This document shows, one piece after another, positions 47,991 through 56,879 of a stretch of 64,000 nucleotides of DNA. Source of the stretch: Metabacillus sp. B2-18 (GTDB lineage Bacteria; Bacillota; Bacilli; Bacillales; Bacillaceae); the NCBI RefSeq assembly GCF_021117275.1, contig NZ_CP088245.1, positions 4,213,501 to 4,277,500 of the forward strand, read 5' to 3'. The position numbers were made by a program, and so were the translations under genes. Below the pieces are notes generated by a model. That model did no database searches. It saw only the letters and a program-made list of their open reading frames with translations, and had not been told where the DNA came from. Numbering within the stretch: the first letter of the stretch is position 1; each line of letters begins with the position of its first letter.

Positions 47991-48623
47991 TTATTGTCTT
48001 ACCCGAGCAATTGATAGTCCATCACCAATTGGGAGAATGATTGATTCCAACATAGGGTCATTTGCAACTCTCTCGTTAAATGCTCGTATACATTCTATAC
48101 GCGGGTCGTCAATTGATTCCTCACAAACCCTTCCTCTTTGCAGAACATTATCAGCAACTATCAGAGCACCCGGGTTAGCTAATCGCAATGCCCAATCTAA
48201 ATAGTTCGGATAATTAGGCTTATCAGCATCGATAAAAATGAAGTCAAACTTCCTTTGTTCCGCTTCTAGCTGCTCTAAACTTTTTAAAGCTTCACCTGTA
48301 TAGTATGTAACACGATCACCAAAGCCAGCTTTTTTCAGATTTTCATGCGCTAATTCCGCATATTCTTGCATTAATTCTAATGAAGTTAATTGCCCATCCT
48401 CTCTAAGACCACGAACAAGACAGATTCCACTATATCCACCTAAAGCTCCAATCTCCAAAATTTCTTTTGCTCCAGAAATTTTCACTAACAATGTAAGAAG
48501 CTTTCCAATTTCCGGTGGAACAGATATATTCCTCATACCTTTTGCCTGGATACTTTCTAAAACATCATCTAAAATCCTATCATCCTTCGTGAATAGTGAA
48601 TGGATATACTCTTCTACCTTCAT
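47991..48623 (-). CDS. O-methyltransferase (class I, YrrM-like)
   Basis: A 210-aa SAM-dependent methyltransferase of the catechol O-methyltransferase type. SAM-binding motif I is EILEIGALGGYSGICLVRGL, the acidic residue after strand 2 is in TSLELMQEY and the metal-binding Asp is in FDFIFIDADKPNYPNYLDWAL with IVADNVLQRGRV. Last gene of a presumed three-gene minus-strand operon with a nitroreductase and a small His-rich protein. Target unknown; quinone or catechol-like compounds would fit the neighbours (inference). Confidence 0.85.
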   Translation of the reverse strand: MKVEEYIHSLFTKDDRILDDVLESIQAKGMRNISVPPEIGKLLTLLVKISGAKEILEIGALGGYSGICLVRGLREDGQLTSLELMQEYAELAHENLKKAGFGDRVTYYTGEALKSLEQLEAEQRKFDFIFIDADKPNYPNYLDWALRLANPGALIVADNVLQRGRVCEESIDDPRIECIRAFNERVANDPMLESIILPIGDGLSIARVRQ

Positions 48624-48673
48624 ATGTTTCCTCCAGAGTTCAAATTAGTTGAACACTCTATCAATAAATCAAA

Positions 48674-49159
48674 TTATGGTAGTTGTTTTATTTTTTCTTC
48701 AATTGATTTTCGTTCTTTTGGTTCGTTAATCTCCTCAGGATATCCTACACCAAACACTCCGATTACATCATAATCATCCGAAATACCGAGAATATCACGG
48801 TTTTTTTGAGCATTTCCCATTGAACACCAAAATGTTCCTACTCCTTCTTCCCATGCAGCTAAATTAAAGTTTTGAACGAAGCAGGCTGTAGCAAGGGCAT
48901 TTTCTGCTGTTTCCACTTCTGTTTTCCCGTGTTTTGATAAAATAGCAAGCACAACTGGGGCATGAAAAAAATCTGTTTTATGATTTAATTTTTCTCTTGT
49001 TTCAGGACCAACTACATACACTTCCCACGGTTCCGTCATTTTGTGATTAGGAGCCATAGTACCAGCTTGCAGCCATTTACTAAGCTGTTCCATTTCAATC
49101 GGGTCAGCTTTAAAGTTTTTAATCGTGCGTCGAGAATAAATCGTTTCTAATGTTTTCAT
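48674..49159 (-). CDS. nitroreductase family protein
   Basis: The 161-aa flavoprotein begins TLETIYSRRTIKNFKADPIE, the FMN-binding start of the nitroreductase family, and includes PVVLAILSKHGK and GTFWCSMGNAQKNRDILGI. It is shorter than the usual 180-220 aa; the middle helical segment is reduced. Sits between the 95-aa protein (35 bp gap) and the O-methyltransferase (50 bp gap), all probably read from the promoter near 49530. Probable NAD(P)H reduction of quinones or nitro compounds. Confidence 0.82.
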   Translation of the reverse strand: MKTLETIYSRRTIKNFKADPIEMEQLSKWLQAGTMAPNHKMTEPWEVYVVGPETREKLNHKTDFFHAPVVLAILSKHGKTEVETAENALATACFVQNFNLAAWEEGVGTFWCSMGNAQKNRDILGISDDYDVIGVFGVGYPEEINEPKERKSIEEKIKQLP

Positions 49160-49194
49160 AAGATATGTTCCTCCTTGTATCTACTTGTTAAATT

Positions 49195-49482
49195 TTATTT
49201 TCTTGTTAATTTTGCATCTTCATTAAGTTCAAAATGTCTAGTATATTCATCAATTGTTAACTCAATTGCTTTTAATTCTCCAAGAACAACCTGCCTTATT
49301 TCCTGAAATTCGGGTGCATCTAGTTGTTGTTTTAATGTAGTACGCTTTACATGTAATCTGTCTAAAAACTCAAGGGCCCGACCTCTACGAAAGGTTTGAG
49401 CGCCAGAGTGATGTCTCCTTCCTTTATGGCCACCACCTCTATGGTTTTCACCTTTTTTATGACCATCAAACTCCTTCAACAA
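49195..49482 (-). CDS. small protein of unknown function with Gly/His-rich N terminus
   Basis: 95 aa. Residues 8-35 are rich in Gly, His, Arg and Lys (KGENHRGGGHKGRRHHSG) and could bind metal or nucleic acid. Residues 33-90 form two likely amphipathic helices (ALEFLDRLHVKRTTLKQQL, FQEIRQVVLGELKAIELTI). It is the first gene after a promoter with a TGTATAC palindrome and leads a nitroreductase/methyltransferase operon, so it might be an accessory or regulatory protein. Not recognised. Confidence 0.6.
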   Translation of the reverse strand: MLKEFDGHKKGENHRGGGHKGRRHHSGAQTFRRGRALEFLDRLHVKRTTLKQQLDAPEFQEIRQVVLGELKAIELTIDEYTRHFELNEDAKLTRK

Positions 49483-49514
49483 TCAATCACTCCTTTGTAT
49501 ACTTATGTGTATGT

Positions 49515-49550
49515 GTTAAATGTATACAAAAGTATACAAATTGTCAAACT
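49515..49550 (-). promoter_or_regulatory. promoter with TGTATAC-N4-GTATACA operator
   Basis: Minus strand TTGACA, 17 bp, TACATT. The spacer and -10 are covered by a perfect inverted repeat TGTATAC / GTATACA (49521-49538), a typical repressor site. A third half-site GTATAC lies near 49499, just before the ribosome binding site. The cognate repressor is not identified. Confidence 0.65.
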
Positions 49551-49577
49551 ATTTATTAAACTCTTCTTTCACAAAAA

Positions 49578-49608
49578 AAATCAACCTAATAAAAATTCAG
49601 ATTGATTT
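49578..49608 (-). terminator. weak terminator of the lipoprotein region or facing operon
   Basis: Arms AAATCAA / TTGATTT with A/T runs between the divergent-spaced genes; short stem. Confidence 0.35.
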
Positions 49609-49630
49609 AACATTATTGTTTAGCAGAAGT

Positions 49631-50278
49631 CTATTTCATATAGTTCTCTACCAATTCATAACATCTTTCTTTAGTAGTATTTGCTAGGGAAGCTGTATAT
49701 TCTAGTGGCTCCATCGTTCCTCCTTCAAATTGACTTGCATCTTCTTTCGCTGTTTCATCTCTAAGTGTGATCCATTTTCTTTGTTCTTGTCGGAGTTTTT
49801 CCATCTCGTCTGCTGGTAACTGTTTTTCTAGAACCTGATAGATTTCATTTAAAGCTTGATCCCACTTTTCCAAGATTTCTTCTAGTGATTTCCTCATTCC
49901 AAATGTTGTACCATCATTGTTATTCCTAATTTCTGTTGCTGCCTTTTCTATGCTAGTGAGTTTATCTAAGTATTTCTGTTTATTTCCTTCACTCACAACT
50001 GATTCTTCACTTATATTTTCGTCTTCTGTTTCATCCTCGGCTGCTTGCTGCGAATCCTTATCTATAGTAGTATCTGTTTCTTCAGTATTATTTTCTTCTG
50101 TTATATCATTATCTTGTTTTTCCGAGTTATCCGACTCATTGGATTGAGTTTCCTCATTACTATCAGCTTTAGTTTCTTCATTTTCATTAGTCGGTGCTTC
50201 ATTCTGATCAGAATTTTTTTGATTGTTGCACCCAACCAAGAGGACAAATATTGCTAACACTGTAAATATTGACTTCAA
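49631..50278 (-). CDS. lipoprotein with LprI-type (DUF1311) domain
   Basis: The 215-aa protein has a lipobox LLVGC (Cys17) after a short signal. Residues 20-105 are a highly acidic, low-complexity Asn/Glu/Asp/Ser linker. Residues about 105-215 match the LprI lysozyme-inhibitor-like pattern (KYLDKLTSIEKAATEI, LRQEQRKWITLRDE, ERCYELVENYMK). It would sit on the outer face of the membrane with a long flexible tether. The inhibitor role is only by family name; function here is unknown. Confidence 0.8.
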   Translation of the reverse strand: MKSIFTVLAIFVLLVGCNNQKNSDQNEAPTNENEETKADSNEETQSNESDNSEKQDNDITEENNTEETDTTIDKDSQQAAEDETEDENISEESVVSEGNKQKYLDKLTSIEKAATEIRNNNDGTTFGMRKSLEEILEKWDQALNEIYQVLEKQLPADEMEKLRQEQRKWITLRDETAKEDASQFEGGTMEPLEYTASLANTTKERCYELVENYMK

Positions 50279-50418
50279 AAAATAACTCCCTTTCTAAATT
50301 AAAATACCTTCTATAGCGTACACCTTCATTCAAGATAATAAAAGGTGCAAAAGGTATAATTTCCCATCTATTACACTTCATACTTTTACACTCCAAGATT
50401 TCTAGTATCCATAACTTC

Positions 50419-50583
50419 TTATTTCTTTTTCTCTTCTTTTACTGATAAGATATGAGCTTTTGCTCCATATTCTACTCGTATTGTTTTTCTAGCCTCTACA
50501 GGTGTTCTTGCTGTTACTGATTGAATTTGCTTTTCTCCATTCATCTCCATTTCAACAAGAAAGCATTTTGATCCGCATCTCAA
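50419..50583 (-). CDS. conserved small protein (54 aa)
   Basis: Starts at TTG 50583, six bases after GGAGGG, and reads MRCGSKCFLVEMEMNGEKQ, then SVTARTPVEARKTIRVEYG and a Lys-rich tail. Two Cys near the start and a beta-strand-like body. The pattern looks like a small protein conserved in Bacillaceae, but no function is known to me. It lies behind the mqo terminator and is not in an obvious operon. Confidence 0.6.
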   Translation of the reverse strand: MRCGSKCFLVEMEMNGEKQIQSVTARTPVEARKTIRVEYGAKAHILSVKEEKKK

Positions 50584-50609
50584 CTAGATCCCTCCTTTTT
50601 TTGACAAAA

Positions 50610-50641
50610 AGAACCTTCAATCTAAAACGATTAAAGGTTCT
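50610..50641 (-). terminator. terminator of mqo
   Basis: Arms AGAACCTTCAATC / GATTAAAGGTTCT (one mismatch) followed by T's on the minus strand. Confidence 0.75.
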
Positions 50642-50717
50642 GCACATTTATATAGAATGGTATTTAATTAGTTAACCCTTGAAAAAACACTTATCCCCTG
50701 TTTTCCCTTGCAAAGAA

Positions 50718-52220
50718 TTAACTAAATACGGGCTTTTTTTCGCTTAACCCCAATGTTTGTGATGTGTTAGTATGGATTTCGTTTAAAAGTTGCGGATTTT
50801 CCATTAATGACACACCATAAGAAGGAATCATTTCTTTAATTTTTGGTTCCCACTCATCCAAATAATGAGGGAAGCATTTTGTGATGACTTCAAGCATAAC
50901 GTGAACTGCAGTTGAAGCACCTGGTGAAGCACCGAGCAATGCTGCAACAGAACCATCAGCTGCACTAACAACCTCTGTACCAAACTGAAGTGTTCCTTTT
51001 CCACCAGCTTCAGTGTCCTTAATGACTTGCACACGTTGACCTGCTACAACTAAATCCCAATCCTCACTTTTAGCATTTGGTATAAACTCACGTAACTCTT
51101 CCATACGTGCTTCTTTTGATAACATTACTTGCTGTATCAAGTATTTTGTTAACGACATGTTTTTGGCACCTGCCGCTAGCATTGTTAACAGATTATCCGG
51201 TTTTACAGAAGTGATTAAATCAAACATCGATCCATTTTTTAAAAACTTTGGTGTAAAGCCAGCAAATGGTCCGAACAATAATGATTTTTTGTTATCAATA
51301 AATCGTGTATCAAGATGTGGAACAGACATCGGAGGAGCTCCAACCTTAGCCTTACCGTAAACTTTTGCATGGTGCTTCGCTACCACTTCCGGATTATTAC
51401 ACACCATGAATAGTCCACTTACCGGGAAGCCACCAATATGCTTACCTTCAGGAATACCTGACTTTTGTAGTAAATGCAGGCTTCCTCCTCCGCCTCCAAT
51501 AAAGACAAATTTCGCTTTATGTCGTTCAACTTCACCGCTACCAAGATTTTGCACCTTTAATTCCCATAAGCCATCACTAGTACGTTTAATGTCACTTACA
51601 CTACGATTATAGTGTAAATTAACATTTTTAGTCTCCAAGTGATCAAACAGCATACGTGTTAATGCACCAAAGTTAACATCTGTTCCCGTGTCAATTTTTG
51701 TTGCTGCTATCGGTTCATGAGATGTACGTTCTTGCATAATTAACGGAATCCACTCCATTAATTTTTCTGGATTATCAGAAAATTCCATTCCTTGGAAAAG
51801 CGGATTTTTTGAGAGCGCTTCAAATCGTTTTTTCAAAAAAGTAACATTTTCCTCTCCATGTACTAAACTCATATGAGGCAGTGGCATGATAAAATTGTGT
51901 GGATTTTGAATGAGTTTGTTTTGTACAAGAAAAGACCAAAACTGCATGGAAATTTGAAATTGTTCATTTATTTTAATCGCTTTACTAATATCTACAGATC
52001 CGTCAGGTTTTTCGGATGTGTAGTTAAGCTCACAAAGTGCAGCATGCCCCGTTCCTGCATTATTCCATTCATTGGAGCTTTCTTCACCTGCATTTGAAAG
52101 CTTTTCAAAAACTTTTATATTCCAGTCAGGCACCAACTGTTTCAGTAGTGTTCCTAAAGTCGCACTCATGATACCGGCACCAATTAAGATAACGTCTGTT
52201 TTCAATTCTCTATCGCTCAT
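50718..52220 (-). CDS. mqo: malate:quinone oxidoreductase
   Basis: Membrane-associated FAD enzyme that oxidises malate to oxaloacetate and passes electrons to quinone. The 500-aa protein has the FAD-binding [18 protein letters not shown] at the N terminus, [18 protein letters not shown], a second glycine-rich segment [18 protein letters not shown] and C-terminal [17 protein letters not shown]. Full length for the family. Monocistronic, with an unusually long upstream region. Confidence 0.95.
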   Translation of the reverse strand: MSDRELKTDVILIGAGIMSATLGTLLKQLVPDWNIKVFEKLSNAGEESSNEWNNAGTGHAALCELNYTSEKPDGSVDISKAIKINEQFQISMQFWSFLVQNKLIQNPHNFIMPLPHMSLVHGEENVTFLKKRFEALSKNPLFQGMEFSDNPEKLMEWIPLIMQERTSHEPIAATKIDTGTDVNFGALTRMLFDHLETKNVNLHYNRSVSDIKRTSDGLWELKVQNLGSGEVERHKAKFVFIGGGGGSLHLLQKSGIPEGKHIGGFPVSGLFMVCNNPEVVAKHHAKVYGKAKVGAPPMSVPHLDTRFIDNKKSLLFGPFAGFTPKFLKNGSMFDLITSVKPDNLLTMLAAGAKNMSLTKYLIQQVMLSKEARMEELREFIPNAKSEDWDLVVAGQRVQVIKDTEAGGKGTLQFGTEVVSAADGSVAALLGASPGASTAVHVMLEVITKCFPHYLDEWEPKIKEMIPSYGVSLMENPQLLNEIHTNTSQTLGLSEKKPVFS

Positions 52221-52731
52221 ATTTACCTTCCTTATACCCTAGTATTCGCAGAAAAACTAGTAATCCTTCTGCTTAGACGTCACACCAAACCAAGGCGCGA
52301 CTTAGTCTCACACACTTCTTTGTCTCCATTTTTTGCATAACCTTGATGTATTATATTATTTATAGATGAATATATTAACTATTTATCTACTATTATATGA
52401 TAATTATAAACTTTTTGAAAGAAGGTAGAAAGTGAGAAATATGTCCATAAGGAATAAAATAAAGAAAAATATAAATCTTCATTCACATTTTTCAATGATC
52501 GTGAACAGTCTTATCCTTATTAGGAAACCAATCTCCCCTTACTATTGTACGCTTCTCATAGCCTTTATGTGAATAGACATATGCTTCATATCATGGAGAT
52601 TCTAATTTTGTATTTATATTCATTTTTTTCTAAATTATTAGTATTTTACCCAAATGAAAAAGCACATTTCAAAAAGAAATGCGCATTGTTGAGATATGAA
52701 GGGAAAGATGTCTTTTCATCATTGCCTTTAT
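52221..52731. other. 510-bp gene-free region upstream of mqo
   Basis: No supported gene. It holds minus-strand promoter-like TATAAT sequences near 52350 and 52405, implying an mqo leader of about 110-170 nt that contains CTAGTATTCGCAG...AACTAGT and other small inverted repeats. At 52662-52684 arms GCACATTTC / GAAATGCGC form a probable terminator for the ABC operon. Confidence 0.4.
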
Positions 52732-53892
52732 TTACTCAAATCGAATCCTCTTCATTCCTATGGTAAGGAAAACAACTGTAAATACGAGAAGAATACCAAT
52801 AGGATAGATGATATCTAAGATCGTCCCACCTCTTGCGGCAATTTCTGTGAACCCTTCAAGTCCCCAGTATTGTGGAACAAATCTAGCTGCTTGCTGCATA
52901 AAGTCAGGCATGATTTCAAGAGGCCAATAAACGCCTCCAAGCATACAGGTAGAAATGACGATCAAGTTGCCGAGCACCGATTGTTGTTCAGAGGACTTAA
53001 CAAATCCTGCAATAAAGAGTCCTAGACCAATTGTACAAAGTAATACACAGGAGACGAGCACAATATTTGCTAACAAATTCCCCCATTCAACATGAAATAC
53101 TACTTTTGTTATGAGCATTAATAGCCCAAATTGAATCCATCCAATTAAAAAGAATGAAAGCAGATATCCACCTAGTAATTCTCTTTTAGAAGTCGGGGTA
53201 GACATGATTCTATACCAAACACCAGTCTGTCTTGCTTCTAAAAGCACACCTGTACTTATCAGCATGCTAATCATCACAAACATAATCGTAAAACCAGCGG
53301 ATCGAGCAGTTAAATTGGACATTGTTGCAACATCATTGCTTTTAGTTACGGTGACAGTTTCAATAAAGGCAGGAGCTCCAGTAATCTCTACAAATATTTG
53401 ATCTTGAACCACTTTCGGCTCCTCCCCAGTCATTTCCTGATAAAAATTTGAGGCTTTCGCTCCAATCTGAATTTTCACAATGCTATCGTTAATCATTTGT
53501 TCAATCATAGCAGCTCCTTCAAATGAAGCTTGAGAAACAAATACAACTTTCGGGATCTTATTATCTACCAATTCTTTTTCAAACCCTGAATTTAATTGAA
53601 TAAATCCTGCGATTTTTTGGTCATCAAATTTTTGATCTGCTGTTTGACTATCATCGATGCTAATATCTACCAAACCCTTACTTTTCACTTCATCTATTAA
53701 AGTCTTTGATAACGTGGTGTTATCCTGATCTACCACTGAAATAATCGGCTTGCTTTCTTCTCCTTCAGAAAATAACCCGCCAAAGATAAAGGTAAATAGC
53801 AAGGGCATTCCAAACATTAGCAAAAATGATTGTGGCTTTTGAAACATTCTTTTAATCTCAAAAGCTGCAATTGCTCCAATTCTCCTCATCAC
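52732..53892 (-). CDS. lnrN: ABC-2 type permease, LnrN-like
   Basis: 386 aa: one N-terminal helix (PQSFLLMFGMPLLFTFIFGG), a 150-residue extracytoplasmic domain (SVVDQDNTTLSKTLIDEV onward) and five C-terminal helices with ABC-2 permease pattern (RLSTGV-like MSTPTSKRELLGGYLL). Third exporter gene after an ATPase and a sister permease. Order and lengths (399/218/311/402/386 aa) match B. subtilis LnrJKLMN (YfiJKLMN), recalled as about 400/220/311/396/385, which gives resistance to linearmycin-type polyenes. Confidence 0.8.
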   Translation of the reverse strand: MMRRIGAIAAFEIKRMFQKPQSFLLMFGMPLLFTFIFGGLFSEGEESKPIISVVDQDNTTLSKTLIDEVKSKGLVDISIDDSQTADQKFDDQKIAGFIQLNSGFEKELVDNKIPKVVFVSQASFEGAAMIEQMINDSIVKIQIGAKASNFYQEMTGEEPKVVQDQIFVEITGAPAFIETVTVTKSNDVATMSNLTARSAGFTIMFVMISMLISTGVLLEARQTGVWYRIMSTPTSKRELLGGYLLSFFLIGWIQFGLLMLITKVVFHVEWGNLLANIVLVSCVLLCTIGLGLFIAGFVKSSEQQSVLGNLIVISTCMLGGVYWPLEIMPDFMQQAARFVPQYWGLEGFTEIAARGGTILDIIYPIGILLVFTVVFLTIGMKRIRFE

Positions 53893-53901
53893 TTTCTCTC
53901 C

Positions 53902-55110
53902 TTACCTATACTTTAGTTTCATTGACCCTATAAACAAGGTTGTTAGCCCAATTGCCATTAAAATCGTCACGGGCATAACAAGTGAAGACCATTTTGTTCC
54001 GTTCATTATTTCTAAGAAACTATGAAGAGCCCATTTATTAGGTGCAATATTAGCCATTTGTTGCATAATGTTAGGAAAAGAAGCAAGTGGAATCATTGAG
54101 CCTCCTAGGAGCGCTAGAATCTGCACCCCAATTCCTCCCATCGTATCAGCGGTTTTTTCTTCTGTTATTAATCCTGCTATAATCATCGATAACCCCGCTA
54201 CAGCTACTGAATATGCTATTCCAACTACAAGAAGCTGCAGGATGTTGTTTCCCCATGCTACTCCAAATAGATAATGAGTGGTTATGACAAACACAATAAA
54301 TTGCAGGAGGGAAAAAGAAAAAGTTCCAAGGAATTTTCCGATCATAATAGATGAATGTCTAATTGGAGTGCACATTAGTCGAGCTAATGTGTCTGTTTTT
54401 CTCTCTTGAATAATTGTTTTTGCTCCAATGGTTGTATTGAATAAAATAAACATAGCCCCCATTGCAGCTGCATAATATTGCATTCCCGAAATTGGTTCCT
54501 TACCGTCCCTTTCACTTATAACTGCACTCACTTTTGATCCTGCAATTTTCGTAAGATCATCTACAAGATTCGTTATCATATCGGCTGAATTCAAATTTTG
54601 ATTTGAAACTGGAACGACAGTTAAAAGCTTATCAGCAACTGTACCCGCAGCAGCTGATACTGTTGTGATCCGATCAACAAAAGATTCAGTTATTGAGCTA
54701 AGAATAGTAGCTTGAATTTCTTTTGCTGGATCTTTTAAAATTTTTACCGTCTTTTCTTCTCCCTTCATTAACCCTTCTCCCCAGTTAACAGGCAGAATCA
54801 AGCCAACATCTACTTTCTGATTTTCCAAAGCCACTCTTAAATCCTCTTCTGTTTTAAACTCACTCACTGTTATACTATCTCGTAATTCTTTTCCTTGAAG
54901 AACGTCTTGAATAAATTGATCTGTAACCTCATCAGTAGAAGACACAACGATACCAGCCGATGTTTCAGGTAGTGTTCCATCTTCACCGAATACACCGCTA
55001 AGAGCTGAACCTAAAATCATTGTTAAGACGATCGGCATTAATAATAGAGTGATAAAAGATTTTCGGTCTTTTAATCTGATTTTCATATCTTTCCAAGCAA
55101 TTGTGAACAT
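53902..55110 (-). CDS. lnrM: ABC-2 type permease, LnrM-like
   Basis: 402 aa with the same layout as its neighbour: N-terminal helix (FITLLLMPIVLTMILGSALS), a large outer domain (residues about 45-215) and five to six C-terminal helices (IQERKTDTLARLMCTPIRHS precedes the helix block). Ten bp before lnrN and 13 bp after lnrL, so clearly co-transcribed. The two permeases would form a heterodimer with the LnrL ATPase. Confidence 0.8.
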   Translation of the reverse strand: MFTIAWKDMKIRLKDRKSFITLLLMPIVLTMILGSALSGVFGEDGTLPETSAGIVVSSTDEVTDQFIQDVLQGKELRDSITVSEFKTEEDLRVALENQKVDVGLILPVNWGEGLMKGEEKTVKILKDPAKEIQATILSSITESFVDRITTVSAAAGTVADKLLTVVPVSNQNLNSADMITNLVDDLTKIAGSKVSAVISERDGKEPISGMQYYAAAMGAMFILFNTTIGAKTIIQERKTDTLARLMCTPIRHSSIMIGKFLGTFSFSLLQFIVFVITTHYLFGVAWGNNILQLLVVGIAYSVAVAGLSMIIAGLITEEKTADTMGGIGVQILALLGGSMIPLASFPNIMQQMANIAPNKWALHSFLEIMNGTKWSSLVMPVTILMAIGLTTLFIGSMKLKYR

Positions 55111-55123
55111 CTTATCACTTCTC

Positions 55124-56059
55124 CTAGTCTCGTAAAGATCTTCCAGTTAACTGCAGGAATAATGTTTCAAGATTTGCTTCTTCGATTTTAACAGCTTCAA
55201 TCTTTAACCCTTGATTAACAGCTGCTGTGATAATAGATCCCAATGCTTCTTGAGGATTATGAGAGAAAACCTCAAGAAGCCCTGAATCTTCTTTGTATAC
55301 AACTTGGGTCACACCATGCACTTGTTTTATTGCTCCCCTTGCCTCGTCTGTCATCTTTTCAACATTGATTTGAACAAAGCTACTTCCCGCTAACCTATTA
55401 CATAGCTCTGCTTTTGTGCCAATGGCCATTACCTCTCCATGATCCATAATTCCAACACGATTACAAAGGAACTCTACTTCCTCCATGTAATGACTTGTGT
55501 AGATAATCGTCATACCTTTTTCATTCAAAGCTTTCACAGTTTCAAGGATATGATTTCTTGACTGTGGATCAATGCCAACAGTTGGTTCATCCATAATAAG
55601 TAATTCTGGTTCATGCATTAAAGCTGCCCCAATATTGATTCTTCGCTTCATTCCTCCCGAAAAAGTCTCAATTCGATCTTTTCCACGTTCCTTTAATCCA
55701 ACAATCTCTAGTACTTCTTCTACTCGTTTTTTTGCTTGAGAACCTGAAAGGCCATACATTTTACCCCAGAATAGAAGATTATCTTTTGCTGACATCGTTG
55801 GATAAAGAGCAATTTCCTGTGAGACCACTCCTATTTTTTTCTTAATGCTTATCGGTGATGTTTTTACCGATTCATTCCCAACAAATACATCACCATTATC
55901 ATAAGGAATTAGTCCACATACCATTGAAATGGTCGTTGATTTTCCCGCTCCATTGGGACCTAACAGACCAAACGCCTCACCTTTTTCAATCGTAAACGAA
56001 ACATTTTTTACTACCTCTTTTTTTCCATAGCTTTTCTTCAGCTCTCTAACTTCTAACAT
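55124..56059 (-). CDS. lnrL: ABC transporter ATPase, LnrL-like
   Basis: 311-aa ATPase. Walker A LLGPNGAGKSTTISM, signature FSGGMKRRINIG, Walker B LLIMDEPTVGIDP and the switch His in IIYTSHYMEEVEF. C-terminal residues 230-311 form the extra domain of the drug-export (DrrA-like) subgroup. Energises export through the two downstream permeases. Follows the regulator gene after a 160-bp gap that contains a terminator-like hairpin and likely its own regulated promoter. Confidence 0.88.
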   Translation of the reverse strand: MLEVRELKKSYGKKEVVKNVSFTIEKGEAFGLLGPNGAGKSTTISMVCGLIPYDNGDVFVGNESVKTSPISIKKKIGVVSQEIALYPTMSAKDNLLFWGKMYGLSGSQAKKRVEEVLEIVGLKERGKDRIETFSGGMKRRINIGAALMHEPELLIMDEPTVGIDPQSRNHILETVKALNEKGMTIIYTSHYMEEVEFLCNRVGIMDHGEVMAIGTKAELCNRLAGSSFVQINVEKMTDEARGAIKQVHGVTQVVYKEDSGLLEVFSHNPQEALGSIITAAVNQGLKIEAVKIEEANLETLFLQLTGRSLRD

Positions 56060-56173
56060 ATCTCCACATCCTCACTGGATCGACATTTTAATCTTGTTTA
56101 TCAACATCTAAAGTATAGCGCGATATCTTTCCTTCTAAATCCCTCTGCAGATAGAAAATTCCATAAAAAAAAC

Positions 56174-56190
56174 ACAGCTATATTAGCTGT
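56174..56190 (-). terminator. hairpin between lnrK and lnrL
   Basis: Perfect arms ACAGCTA / TAGCTGT, then GT and eight T's on the minus strand after the lnrK stop codon. It probably limits readthrough from the regulator genes into the ABC genes. Confidence 0.7.
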
Positions 56191-56222
56191 ATTTCATAGT
56201 CATATATGCCAAAAGTCATCGA

Positions 56223-56879
56223 TCAGAAGGTAGTAATGTTATATCTTACAGCAAAAATGGCTGCTTGTGTTCGATCTCTTAAGTTAAGCTTGCTGATCAA
56301 ATTTGAAACATGATTTTTCACGGTTCCCTCTGAAATAAATAATTGAGAGGCTATTTCTTTATTGTTTAAGCCTAGTCCAAGCTTATTTAACACTTCAATC
56401 TCCCGTTCTGTAAGTTCTTTGATGACTTCAGGAATTTCAGTAGATTGCTCAGCAGTTTGATTTTTTCTCATTTCTCTCACAATATCAGCTGTTAACTCTT
56501 TTGGAAGAACCATTCCACCTGATTGAACTGTCATGATTGCCTGCACAATAGCATCTGTCGGCATATCCTTTAACAAATATCCGCTCGCCCCTTCTTCAAG
56601 CGCTTCAAAAATTAAAGCACTATCATGAAAGGTCGTGAGCATAAGCACTTTAATACCAGGATATTTGGATGTAATCAACTTAGTTCCCTCTACCCCGTTT
56701 GCCACAGGCATACGAATATCCATTAAAACAATGTCTGGCATCAAGTCACTAGCCTTTTCAAAAGCTTCCTGACCATTTGATGCCACACCAACAACCTCAA
56801 GCTCAGATTTCATATTAAGGATGGTTGCAAGTCCATCTCTCATCAATTCCTGATCATCAACAATTAATAACTTAACCAC
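56223..56879 (-). CDS. lnrK: NarL/LuxR-type response regulator, LnrK-like
   Basis: 218 aa from GTG 56879, selected by GGGGGGAG just upstream and by a one-base overlap with the kinase stop codon (TAGTG). Receiver domain residues 1-118 with phosphoacceptor Asp in IVLMDIRMPVANG. C-terminal LuxR HTH (LTEREIEVLNKLGLGLNNKEIASQLF... split here as LTEREIEVLNKLGLG and NKEIASQLFISEGTVKNHVS). Expected to activate the lnrLMN genes. Confidence 0.88.
   Translation of the reverse strand: MVKLLIVDDQELMRDGLATILNMKSELEVVGVASNGQEAFEKASDLMPDIVLMDIRMPVANGVEGTKLITSKYPGIKVLMLTTFHDSALIFEALEEGASGYLLKDMPTDAIVQAIMTVQSGGMVLPKELTADIVREMRKNQTAEQSTEIPEVIKELTEREIEVLNKLGLGLNNKEIASQLFISEGTVKNHVSNLISKLNLRDRTQAAIFAVRYNITTF

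Noticed and set aside
52290..52330. Another copy of the 52-bp hairpin repeat (CTTAGTCTCACACACTTCTTTGTCTCC)
   Set aside because: Resembles the linker wording only; no palindromic core is present.
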